From Sterolibacteriaceae bacterium (GTDB taxonomy: Bacteria > Pseudomonadota > Gammaproteobacteria > Burkholderiales > Rhodocyclaceae), in the NCBI GenBank assembly GCA_025360425.1, contig JANYCD010000054.1, positions 1-34,180 of the forward strand: DNA of 34,180 bases, written 5' to 3'. Both the position numbers and the translations under genes were made by a program. Positions 25,854 to 34,179 of this stretch are shown piece after piece. The notes beneath the pieces are model-generated. The model saw only the letters and a program-made list of their open reading frames with translations, did no database searches and was not told the origin of the DNA. Position 1 is the first letter of the stretch; the number at the start of each line of letters is the position of its first letter.

Positions 25854-25940
25854 ATGCCGGTGCCTGAGCTGAAGCAGCTTGCCGGGATTGCCAAGGGCGC
25901 GAAGGTGACAGGCTATCGGGATCGCAAAGACCGTTACTGA
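25854..25940 (+). pseudogene. Antitoxin C-terminal remnant upstream of VapC
   Basis: The frame ending at 25940 encodes MPVPELKQLAGIAKGAKV and then TGYRDRKDRY, a charged tail like the toxin-wrapping C-terminus of a VapB-type antitoxin. Its stop overlaps the vapC start (TGATG), the usual antitoxin-toxin coupling. Only 28 residues follow the last ATG. Further upstream the frame continues but is antisense to the membrane gene and is not antitoxin-like, so the DNA-binding N-terminus appears lost. Assignment rests on position and tail composition. Confidence 0.5.
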
Positions 25941-26317
25941 TGCGCGTTGTCGATACCTCGATCTGGATCGAATGGCTCATCGGCGGGCCATTGAAGAAAA
26001 CGCTGGCCAAAGAGTTCCCCGACCAGACGCAATGCGTCGTGCCGACGATCGTGCAGTTGGAACTTGCGAAGTGGCTGGTACGGGAAGTGGGAGAAAACCA
26101 GGCCGATCAGGTGATCGCTTTCACCCAGAAATGTGTCGTCGCGCCGCTCGATACGCGGATCGCGCTCATTGCGGTCGACCTGCATCGTCAATACCGGATG
26201 GCGACGGCCGATGCCGTGGTGTATGCCACGGCATTGGAGCACGGCGCCGATTTGCTGACCTGCGACGCGCATTTCGAGAAATTGCCGGGTGTGGTCTTCG
26301 TTCGCACGACTGCTTAG
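25940..26317 (+). CDS. vapC: VapC-type PIN-domain ribonuclease toxin
   Basis: This 125-residue PIN-domain protein has the conserved acidic residues D5 (VVDTSIWIEW), E41 (VQLELAKW), D91 (ATADAVVYATA) and D109 (LLTCDAHF), forming a complete metal site. VapC toxins cleave RNA and are neutralised by a co-encoded VapB. It looks intact although the antitoxin before it seems truncated, so it may be unexpressed, attenuated or restrained by an antitoxin elsewhere. Its stop is 75 bp from the end of the convergent orphan gene. Confidence 0.88.
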   Translation: MRVVDTSIWIEWLIGGPLKKTLAKEFPDQTQCVVPTIVQLELAKWLVREVGENQADQVIAFTQKCVVAPLDTRIALIAVDLHRQYRMATADAVVYATALEHGADLLTCDAHFEKLPGVVFVRTTA

Positions 26318-26391
26318 CCACAGTCTTTTCACGCTCCAAGCGAGAATAAACATGGGCGTTCCCAATTACCGCCCCTAATTATTTGCTTGAA

Positions 26392-27027
26392 CTAAGGCCG
26401 CTTGCGCGTCTTACCAACGTTATGAGGGCCGGTATCTGTACCGAGAACGTGCCGCGGTGCGCGCTTTAATCGCTTGAGGGGGATTGTCTTCACATACGCT
26501 AATAGCCTATTTCGCTCCACTTCCTTCTCTGTGCGAATCCATGCAAGCCACCATTCCGCTAATTCTTTCAATTGCGTGGGCATATCGAAAGACAACCCGA
26601 GAACTCTCCCATGAGCCGTAGTAACCGACGTTATCTCCATTGATGAAACAAAATGGTCACCTATCTGTACAGCGACATCGTTTTCCTCAAAAGGATTCAC
26701 AGAATGAGCAACGTGTTTGTCGCGCAGAAAACTGACAAACGCATGTGTTGTTTCCATTTCGGTCGAAGCGGCCAAAATGACGTTATGCGGTAGCGAAACA
26801 CGGACTCCCTTATTAAAGCAACGGCCATAACGGACTACCACGGCGGAAGACAACGCTTCCCAGAGAACCACGTCCGATTTAGAAATATCGCTCAATGCCT
26901 CTAGGCGAATACACACATCGACAACCGCACACATATCTATTTCGGCACCTTCTAAGCTTGCCAGCCGCCTAACTTCGGGTGCGACGAAACGATAGGCATT
27001 GGTTGCATTGGATTGAACAGAAGTCAT
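26392..27027 (-). CDS. Hypothetical protein, lower-GC orphan
   Basis: I do not recognise this 211-residue protein. It has no signal peptide or membrane helix; there is a segment rich in aromatic residues (LKELAEWWLAWIRTEKEVERNRLLAYV) and a basic C-terminal tail (LKRLKRAPRHVLG onward, ending GKTRKRP). The N-terminal MTSVQSNATNAYRFVAPEVRRLASLEGAEIDM could be helical. ATG 27027 follows AGAAAG; a longer start at 27072 overlaps the crotonase gene. Base composition is close to half GC, visibly lower than its neighbours, and it sits beside a toxin gene, suggesting acquired DNA. Confidence 0.65.
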   Translation of the reverse strand: MTSVQSNATNAYRFVAPEVRRLASLEGAEIDMCAVVDVCIRLEALSDISKSDVVLWEALSSAVVVRYGRCFNKGVRVSLPHNVILAASTEMETTHAFVSFLRDKHVAHSVNPFEENDVAVQIGDHFVSSMEITSVTTAHGRVLGLSFDMPTQLKELAEWWLAWIRTEKEVERNRLLAYVKTIPLKRLKRAPRHVLGTDTGPHNVGKTRKRP

Positions 27028-27056
27028 GATTATCTTTCTTCGGATATCGCTCCCGC

Positions 27057-27935
27057 TTAACGCGGCCACCATGGATAAAAGGGCGGCATTTCCGATGCCC
27101 GGCTTTTAAATTTTGCCGGTCGCTTTTCAATGAATGCGGCGACACCCTCCTTGCCATCCGCACGACTGGTGTACAGCATGCCGAGCGATTCGATGATGTG
27201 GGCTTCGCGCGGGTGCGGCAGGGCCGAGTTGCGATACATCATCTGGCGGATCAGTGCCGTCGATACCGGCGAGCGTTCGTTGGCGATAGTCCTTGCCAAT
27301 GCATAGGCCCGCTCCAGCAGCATTTCCGGCACGATGACCTCGCTGACCAGATTGCAGCGCAGCGCCTCTTCTGCCGGGATGAGCTCAGCCGAGTAGGTCC
27401 ATTCCAGCGCCTTGGAAATACCGACCACCTTGGGCAAAAACCAGCTTGAACAGGCTTCCGGGACGATGCCTAGACGGCCGAAGACGAAGCCGAAACGCGC
27501 CTTGTCGGAGGCAAGGCGGATGTCCATCGCCAGCAGCATGGTGGCGCCGAAGCCAACTGCGACGCCATTGACCGCGGCGATCACCGGCTTCTTGCAATCG
27601 AAGATGGCCAGCGTCACTCGCCCTCCCGCATCACGAATGCCGTGCTCGATCTCGGGATCGTTGAAGCGCTGCTCCAGATCGGCCAGCGTCGGCGTCAGTG
27701 TCTCGTTGATGCCGAATGCATTGCCTTCGGTGTTGAGGTCCATGCCGGCGCAAAAGGCGCGGCCCGCCCCGGTGACGACGATGGCGCGGATCGCATCGTC
27801 TTCGCTGGCCTGGTTGAAGGCCAGGATCAGTTCTTCGCCCATGCGCAGCACGAATGCGTTGAGCCGGTCGGGACGATTCAGCGTGATGGTGAGGATGCCG
27901 TCGACAACGTGATGGTTGATGGTTTCGAAATTCAT
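27057..27935 (-). CDS. Enoyl-CoA hydratase/isomerase family protein
   Basis: This 292-residue crotonase has the oxyanion segments AFCAGMDL and NGVAVGFGATMLLAMD. The hydratase PEI.LG glutamate is absent; instead GRLGIVPEACSSWFLP carries a glutamate where delta3-delta2-enoyl-CoA isomerases have their catalytic base, so double-bond isomerisation is the better guess. ATG 27935 starts the family-typical N-terminus (MNFETINHHVVDGILTITLN); upstream sequence is not homologous. No copy of the regulon element was found before it. It is divergent from the heme-protein gene. Confidence 0.9.
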   Translation of the reverse strand: MNFETINHHVVDGILTITLNRPDRLNAFVLRMGEELILAFNQASEDDAIRAIVVTGAGRAFCAGMDLNTEGNAFGINETLTPTLADLEQRFNDPEIEHGIRDAGGRVTLAIFDCKKPVIAAVNGVAVGFGATMLLAMDIRLASDKARFGFVFGRLGIVPEACSSWFLPKVVGISKALEWTYSAELIPAEEALRCNLVSEVIVPEMLLERAYALARTIANERSPVSTALIRQMMYRNSALPHPREAHIIESLGMLYTSRADGKEGVAAFIEKRPAKFKSRASEMPPFYPWWPR

Positions 27936-28116
27936 CGGTGCGTAATGGAGGGATGAGGATGCCGCCAATGATAAAGCCGCCCGCGCTGCGCCGGTGACAC
28001 CTGTTGTATTTGAAGAAATAATTCTGTCGCTCCCGCATCGGCCCCCGCATGGCCGGCAATTGAATTGCGTACAATTGTGGCGCAATCCTTTTCCCAACCC
28101 GCAGAGGAGACTTCCG

Positions 28117-28806
28117 ATGTCTGTTTTTAACCCCATGGAACAAATCACTTTCCAACGCACCGCCCACACAAAATCCTTGATGCGTGTCTGGCTCGTCGCA
28201 CTTGGCATCGCGAGCTCACTGGTCGCGTTTGAAGCGCATGCTGCCGCGGCGGCCAAACCGGTGGGGGTCAGCGAGACTTCATTCCAATGCATGACCAAGA
28301 TGACCAAGGTGCGCGGCTTCTATGTCGACAATCTGCTTGGCAACAAGAGCAAGACGCTTGCCGTCGCGAAGTCGAAGAAGGGCGGCGTCTATCCGCCTGG
28401 CTCAGTCGTGCAACTGGTGCCTGGCGAAGTCATGGTCAAGGGGCAGCCCGGCAGCAGCCCGGCCACCAAAGACTGGGAGTTTTTCGAACTCGACGTCAGC
28501 CCCGAGGGCAGCAAGATACGCAGGCGCGGCTATGCCGATGTGGTGAATCGCTTTGGCGGCAACTGCTTTGCCTGCCATGTGCAGGCAAAACCGGAATGGG
28601 ACATGATCTGCGAGCAAAGCCATGGCTGCCAGCCCATCCCGGTCAACCATGCGATGTTTACCGCCTTGCAGAAAAGCGATCCGCGCTGTGTTCCCGCGAA
28701 CCCGCTGACTCAGGAAGACAAGGATGCGCTGGTGGCGCTGCAGGAAGTGATGAAGAACCTGCCAATGCCCAAAGCGGAGTCTCCCGCACCTGTCGCGTCG
28801 AATTGA
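28117..28806 (+). CDS. Secreted monoheme c-type protein
   Basis: The 229-residue precursor has an extended N-terminus, a hydrophobic signal segment (LMRVWLVALGIASSLVAFEAHA, about 21-42) and a single heme c site C150-F-A-C153-H154. A second cysteine motif, CEQSHGC (165-171), follows and may form a disulfide or bind metal. The YPPGSVVQLVPGE and KDWEFFELDVSPEGS segments suggest a cytochrome P460-like beta domain, but I am not certain of that family. GAGGAG precedes the ATG. It is probably periplasmic and could accept electrons from an oxidation step there. It converges on the HSL hydrolase gene with a 20-bp gap. Confidence 0.82.
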   Translation: MSVFNPMEQITFQRTAHTKSLMRVWLVALGIASSLVAFEAHAAAAAKPVGVSETSFQCMTKMTKVRGFYVDNLLGNKSKTLAVAKSKKGGVYPPGSVVQLVPGEVMVKGQPGSSPATKDWEFFELDVSPEGSKIRRRGYADVVNRFGGNCFACHVQAKPEWDMICEQSHGCQPIPVNHAMFTALQKSDPRCVPANPLTQEDKDALVALQEVMKNLPMPKAESPAPVASN

Positions 28807-28826
28807 CGCGGGTTGGGCGTTTGCGG

Positions 28827-29723
28827 TCAGGCGATGTGTTTGCGGATGAAGGCGCCGAGTTCCTGCAGTGAGGTTTCGCCGTCCTTCACGCCGCTGGCGA
28901 AGATCTGGAATACGTGCACGTGGCCTTCCCATGCCTTGAGCTCAACTTCAACGCCGGCTTTTTTGGCTCTGGCAGCGAGGCGAACCGAATCGTCGAGCAG
29001 AACCTCGCGCGTGCCGACATGGATCATCAGCGGTGGCAATCCGCTGAGATCGGCATTAAGCGGCGAGATCAAGGGATTGCGCAGGTCGCCTGACGGAACG
29101 TAGGTCGCGGACATCACCGCGACCATGGGTTTCTTGATCATCGGGTCTTCATCGCCCTTGCTGGTCATGGAATCGCCCAACAACTCGAGATCCACCCAGG
29201 GTGACATCAGCGTGGCGCACGCCGGCAGCGGATCGCCAGCGTGCTTGAGCGCGAGAAGCGTCGAAACGCTCAAGCCGCCACCGGCGGAATCGCCCGCGAT
29301 CGCTATGCGCTTTGCCGGCAGGCCCTGCTTCAATAGCCAGCGATAGGCAGCGACCGCATCATCAATGCCTGCGGGAAACGGATGCTCCGGTGCCAGCCGG
29401 TATTCGATCGCCAACACACGCGCCTTCGCCGCGCGCGACAATCTTTCGCAGACGTCGCGATGCGAGTTGATCGAGCCGAGAACGTAGCCGCCACCGTGCA
29501 GATACAAAATCGCGCGATCCTGCTGTGCTTCCGGGGCGGTGATCCATTCGGCCTTGATGCCAGCGATGTCGATCGGTTGTGATGTGGCGCCCACCGTCGG
29601 CACCACGTCGGAGAACACTTCGTCCCATTCCTTGCGAATCGTGGTCATGGGGGTATCGGGACCCCAGCTTTCAAACGTGGCGACACACTTGAGAATGATC
29701 GGATCGAGCGGCTTCAAGGGCAT
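28827..29723 (-). CDS. HSL-family alpha/beta hydrolase
   Basis: This 298-residue esterase is a twin of the enzyme at 14199-15095: HGGG at 76-79, nucleophile S146 in GDSAGGG, D244 and H270 occupy the same positions. Differences concentrate in the N-terminal cap (MPLKPLDPIILKCVATFESW versus MSLQQLESVVQEVVAVFNSW), so substrate ranges may differ. It is the third gene behind ldi and the SCO gene, 53 bp after the latter, with GGAGG before the ATG. Confidence 0.93.
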   Translation of the reverse strand: MPLKPLDPIILKCVATFESWGPDTPMTTIRKEWDEVFSDVVPTVGATSQPIDIAGIKAEWITAPEAQQDRAILYLHGGGYVLGSINSHRDVCERLSRAAKARVLAIEYRLAPEHPFPAGIDDAVAAYRWLLKQGLPAKRIAIAGDSAGGGLSVSTLLALKHAGDPLPACATLMSPWVDLELLGDSMTSKGDEDPMIKKPMVAVMSATYVPSGDLRNPLISPLNADLSGLPPLMIHVGTREVLLDDSVRLAARAKKAGVEVELKAWEGHVHVFQIFASGVKDGETSLQELGAFIRKHIA

Positions 29724-29776
29724 GGTGGACTACCTCCGGATAAATCCCGTCTGAGCGCGGGAGTTTGGAAAGTCTA

Positions 29777-30436
29777 TCAGGGTGTGGCTTCCGGCAGACC
29801 TGCGGCCTGCCGGATTGCTGCCGCAATCACCTCGGGATGCGCCAGGCCAAACTTGCGCGTCCACTTTCTGGTGCTGTCGTTGCCGATGATGACCAGTGGC
29901 GTGTGGTCTTCCTTGCGCGACATGGAAACGGCAAAACCCTTTTGCAATTTCGCAATGGTCGCCGGACTGGCGGTCACGAAGGCCCAACCCGGGCCTGCTT
30001 CGAACTTTTGGGCAAAGGCCTTGAGCGCCGACGGTGTATCAAGCTTTGGATCAATGGTGATGGAGATCATTTCGACCTTGCCCGCGTCGCTACCCAGCAG
30101 TTGCTGGACCTCGCGCATGTTGGCCGTCATCGGCGAACAGATCGCGGTGCACGTGGTGTAGATGAAATTCACCGCCACCGTGCGGCCCTTGACCAGATCG
30201 CGATAGAAGTGAATTTTCTTTCCATCCTGGTTCAGCACTTCAAGATCGGGCACCTTGACCGGCGCCTGCGCCAAGGGCTCATCAGCAGGCGGCTCGGTCG
30301 CCATCTTGTGGTGATCGTGTTCGCCCGCGAGTACTGTGGCGCCGAACAAAAGCGAGATCGAGAAGGTGGCAGCGAACCGAATCAAGGTTGCGCGTACACC
30401 TTGCGCAATGACGATTCGGTTCGACATGCCTTGCAT
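29777..30436 (-). CDS. SCO1/SenC-family thioredoxin-fold protein
   Basis: The 219-residue protein has a hydrophobic N-terminal signal or anchor (RATLIRFAATFSISLLFGATVLA), a His-rich stretch (EHDHHK) and the SCO copper/thiol motif C93-TAI-C97 with the partner histidine H175 (numbered from ATG 30427). SCO proteins deliver copper to cytochrome oxidase or act as periplasmic thiol-disulfide reductases. Here there is no oxidase gene; it starts 8 bp after ldi in the same direction. Because Ldi needs two free cysteines in the periplasm, a thiol-maintenance role is attractive. Starts at 30436 and 30427 are both possible. Confidence 0.88.
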   Translation of the reverse strand: MQGMSNRIVIAQGVRATLIRFAATFSISLLFGATVLAGEHDHHKMATEPPADEPLAQAPVKVPDLEVLNQDGKKIHFYRDLVKGRTVAVNFIYTTCTAICSPMTANMREVQQLLGSDAGKVEMISITIDPKLDTPSALKAFAQKFEAGPGWAFVTASPATIAKLQKGFAVSMSRKEDHTPLVIIGNDSTRKWTRKFGLAHPEVIAAAIRQAAGLPEATP

Positions 30437-30444
30437 CGGCTCGC

Positions 30445-31731
<1,287 letters not shown>

Positions 31732-31740
31732 TCAAGAGGC

Positions 31741-31783
31741 ACGATAAGCTGGCTACCCCGGGAGTTCTTGCGTCAATTGGCTA
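31741..31783 (-). promoter_or_regulatory. Regulon promoter for ldi (site G)
   Basis: On the minus strand, 31783-31764 reads TAGCCAATTGACGCAAGAAC. AAGAAC is the presumed -35 and TATCGT (31746-31741) the -10, spaced 17 bp. The element begins at the stop codon of the upstream hydratase gene, so ldi has its own promoter, with a leader of about 75 bases. Confidence 0.68.
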
Positions 31784-32569
31784 AGCCTTGGGTACCCAAG
31801 CCGCAGTGCGCTTTTCGAGGAAGGCAGAAAGACCCTCACCGGCTTCGGGCTGGGCTCGCTGGTTGGCGATGCGGAACGAGGTTTCGGATAGCAGCGCATC
31901 ATCAAGCGAGCGATGGACCACCGTCCGGATCAGGTCCTTGGCCGCAGCCTGGGCCTTGGGGCCGCCCTGCAACAAGGCAGTGATGATTTCTGCAACCTTC
32001 GCATCCAGCACGTCCGCCGGCACACATTCGTGCACCAGTCCGAGCGCGGCTGCCCGCGCCGCGCTGATTCGCTCGGCGGTGAGAAAGTAACGCGCCGCCT
32101 GGCGCTCGCCGATGGCGCGAATCACGTAGGGACTGATAATCGCCGGGATGACGCCGAAGCGAACCTCCGAAGTGGCGAAGCTGGCATTGTCCGACGCGAT
32201 GCAAATATCGCACGCCGCAGCGAGACCCATGCCGCCACCGAGCGCCGCGCCCTGAACACGAGCGATGGTCGGCTTGTCCAGATGGGCAATGGCGCGCAGG
32301 GTGTCGGCGAAACGCCGGGCGCCGACCATGTTTTCTTCCATTGATGTCTGCCCGGCCGCTTTCATCTCACCGAGATCACCGCCAGCGGAAAAGCTCTTGC
32401 CGCGCGCAGCGATGACCACCACTCGGGTTGCTGAATCACCCGCAATCCGATCAAAGGCCTCGGACAACTCGATGACCAGCCGGCTGCTGAAAGCATTGTG
32501 CACTTCAGGCCGATTCAGCCACAGCGTGGTGACCGCGCCTTCGTGCTGGATTTCGATGAATTCATTCAT
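31781..32569 (-). CDS. Enoyl-CoA hydratase, LiuC/AtuE-like
   Basis: This 262-residue crotonase has SFSAGGDLGEMK and QGAALGGGMGLAAACD as oxyanion segments, and keeps the hydratase glutamate in SEVRFGVIPAIISPYVIRAIGE. That segment, with ARYFLTAERI and the EEN..GARRFADTLR stretch, is characteristic of 3-methylglutaconyl-CoA and isohexenylglutaconyl-CoA hydratases (LiuC, AtuE), the second being part of acyclic terpene degradation. It is directly upstream of ldi in the same direction. ATG 32569 is chosen over a TTG four codons earlier; the ribosome-binding site is weak. LiuC and AtuE cannot be separated by eye. Confidence 0.88.
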   Translation of the reverse strand: MNEFIEIQHEGAVTTLWLNRPEVHNAFSSRLVIELSEAFDRIAGDSATRVVVIAARGKSFSAGGDLGEMKAAGQTSMEENMVGARRFADTLRAIAHLDKPTIARVQGAALGGGMGLAAACDICIASDNASFATSEVRFGVIPAIISPYVIRAIGERQAARYFLTAERISAARAAALGLVHECVPADVLDAKVAEIITALLQGGPKAQAAAKDLIRTVVHRSLDDALLSETSFRIANQRAQPEAGEGLSAFLEKRTAAWVPKA

Positions 32570-32607
32570 GGTGGATAACAACCAGATCGTTGGCGCATAA
32601 TCTAATT

Positions 32608-32831
32608 ATGAACAATTCGCCTCCAACATGCCAACCGCTAATGGCATCCGCATTAATGGTTCTTACAGCGCTTGCTTTCACATTGGACGTTCGCGCTGAA
32701 TCACTTGAATGTAATCGGCAATTGGTTCAGATTGGAGATTCAAAAATTTCCGTGCTGCAAAAATGTGGCGAACCCATATTTAAAGACTCGTTTTGCAAAC
32801 CTCGGGGGCCAAATACAATCGACCAGATTAA
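32608..32831 (+). pseudogene. DUF2845-like exported protein, interrupted by IS
   Basis: About 75 native residues remain: a signal peptide (LMASALMVLTALAFTLDVRA) and then ESLECNRQLVQIGDSKISVLQKCGEP, the two-cysteine start of small DUF2845-type periplasmic proteins. The coding frame enters the IS element at 32832 and stops at 32865, within the left end. The rest of the gene should lie beyond the right end of the window. The DNA is lower in GC than the catabolic genes. Function unknown. Confidence 0.65.
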
Positions 32832-32857
32832 AGAGCCGGCCCCGGAAATTCGGACAG
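32832..32857 (+). repeat. IS left terminal inverted repeat
   Basis: Begins AGAGCCGGCCCCG and ends GGACAG, pairing with 34154-34179 at 20 of 26 positions. Confidence 0.8.
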
Positions 32858-32919
32858 GGAGATAAGTGATAGCTTTGCTCAACCCACGGCCCGGAAGGGC
32901 TCTGAAATGGAGCAAGCAC

Positions 32920-33222
32920 ATGGCAAGAAGGAAACGGCGGAACCACTCCGCCAAGTTCAAGGCGCAAGTGGCGATCGCTGCGCTGAAGGGCGACAAGACG
33001 TTGGCGGAATTGGCGCAACAGTTTGATATTCATCCCAACCAGATCACTGACTGGAAGAGTCAGCTGATGGAACGGTCGGCCCAGGTTTTCGGCGACACGG
33101 GGGAGCGGGCACCGGAGCCGGACTTGAAGACGCTGCACGCCAAGATCGGGCAACTGACGTTGGAGAATGATTTTTTAGAAAGCGCGCTCACCAAGGCGGG
33201 ACTGTTGAGCGCAAAGCGATGA
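32920..33222 (+). CDS. IS3-family OrfA (helix-turn-helix protein)
   Basis: The 100-residue protein has the transposase HTH_Tnp_1 pattern RRNHSAKFKAQVAIAALKGD followed by TLAELAQQFDIHPNQITDWK, which binds the terminal repeats, and a C-terminal leucine-zipper-like region (LKTLHAKIGQLTLENDFLE). ATG 32920 follows GGAG; the longer frame from 32866 would start in the terminal leader. The stop overlaps the OrfB ATG (ATGA at 33219-33222). Confidence 0.92.
   Translation: MARRKRRNHSAKFKAQVAIAALKGDKTLAELAQQFDIHPNQITDWKSQLMERSAQVFGDTGERAPEPDLKTLHAKIGQLTLENDFLESALTKAGLLSAKR
33171..33212 (+). promoter_or_regulatory. Programmed -1 frameshift signal
   Basis: A slippery heptamer T-TTT-TTA (33171-33177) lies in the orfA frame as GAT TTT TTA. 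Six bases later GCGCTC (33184-33189) can pair with GAGCGC (33207-33212), a stimulatory stem. After a -1 slip the frame is open into orfB, giving the OrfAB transposase. Confidence 0.75.
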
Positions 33223-34049
33223 TCGATCACACCCACGATCTGCCGGTGGTCCGGCAATGCCGGATTCTCGAACTGGCGCGTTCCACGGCCTACTACGTTC
33301 CACGGCCAACCTCGCCTGAGGACGTGGCGTTGATGCGCCGAATTGACGAGCTGCATCTGGAATATCCATTCGCCGGGACTCGGATGCTGCGTGACATGTT
33401 GCGCCCGGAAGGCCAGCGAATCGGGCGCAAGCATGTCGGCACGCTGATGAAGAAGATGGGCATCGAGGCGCTCTACCGCAAGCCGAACCTGAGCCGGCGG
33501 AACAGCGCGCACCCGATCTATCCCTACCTGCTGCGGACTCTTGTGATCGAGCGGCCCAACCAGGTGTGGGCGACGGACATCACCTACATCCCGATGCGCC
33601 GGGGTTTCGTCTATCTGGTGGCCGTGCTCGACTGGTACAGCCGTCGCGTCCTGTCCTGGCGGATATCCAACACCATGACGACGGATTTCTGCCTGGACGC
33701 GGTGCGGGAAGCGATTAGCCGCCACGGCAGACCGGAAATCTTCAATACCGATCAGGGCAGCCAGTTCACCAGCAGCGAGTTCACCGGGCTGCTCAAGGAA
33801 CAGGGCATCCAGATCAGCATGGATGGCCGTGGCTGCTGGCGCGACAATGTGTTCGTTGAACGGCTTTGGAAGAGCGTCAAGTACGAGGAGGTGTATCTGA
33901 AAGCTTACGATTCCGTGTCGGCCGCCAAGGCCGGACTGGGCACCTACCTCAACTTCTACAACACCCGCCGGCCGCATCAATCACTTGACGGAAAGACGCC
34001 TGATGCGATTTACTTCGCCGGACTCCCGCCGCAGAGAATCGCGGCATGA
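33219..34049 (+). CDS. IS3-family OrfB (DDE transposase)
   Basis: The 276-residue protein holds the integrase core: first Asp in VWATDITYIP, second Asp in FNTDQGSQFTS and Glu in the downstream DNVFVERLWKSVKYEEVYLK segment, the DDE arrangement of rve-type transposases. An N-terminal HTH_21 region (YPFAGTRMLRDMLRPEG) and the C-terminal NFYNTRRPHQSLDGKTP are typical. It lies in the -1 frame relative to OrfA and overlaps its stop by ATGA. The active transposase is normally the OrfAB fusion. Confidence 0.94.
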   Translation: MIDHTHDLPVVRQCRILELARSTAYYVPRPTSPEDVALMRRIDELHLEYPFAGTRMLRDMLRPEGQRIGRKHVGTLMKKMGIEALYRKPNLSRRNSAHPIYPYLLRTLVIERPNQVWATDITYIPMRRGFVYLVAVLDWYSRRVLSWRISNTMTTDFCLDAVREAISRHGRPEIFNTDQGSQFTSSEFTGLLKEQGIQISMDGRGCWRDNVFVERLWKSVKYEEVYLKAYDSVSAAKAGLGTYLNFYNTRRPHQSLDGKTPDAIYFAGLPPQRIAA

Positions 34050-34153
34050 TGACCGCGTTATCCACCGCGCCGCTCGCCTCCCGCTATAGAGAGCGGGCGG
34101 CGGCGCCGTGGATAACGCTACACCGCAAGGCTCCACTTATCTCCGTGGAAATA

Positions 34154-34179
34154 CTGTCCAATCAAACGGGGCCGGCTCT
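34154..34179 (-). repeat. IS right terminal inverted repeat
   Basis: Reverse complement begins AGAGCCGGCCCCG and ends GGACAG, pairing with 32832-32857. Confidence 0.8.

Larger units (their letters stand above)
32832..34179 (+). mobile_element. IS3-family insertion sequence, complete
   Basis: The element of about 1,348 bp has imperfect terminal inverted repeats (32832-32857 and 34154-34179, 20 of 26 positions matching, outer 13 bp AGAGCCGGCCCCG identical). It carries two overlapping reading frames with a -1 frameshift signal, the hallmark of the IS3 family. The inner GGCCCC resembles ends of the IS2-like branch, but I do not assign a group. Both frames are intact, so it may be active. The target duplication cannot be checked because the window ends one base after the right end. 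Confidence 0.9.
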
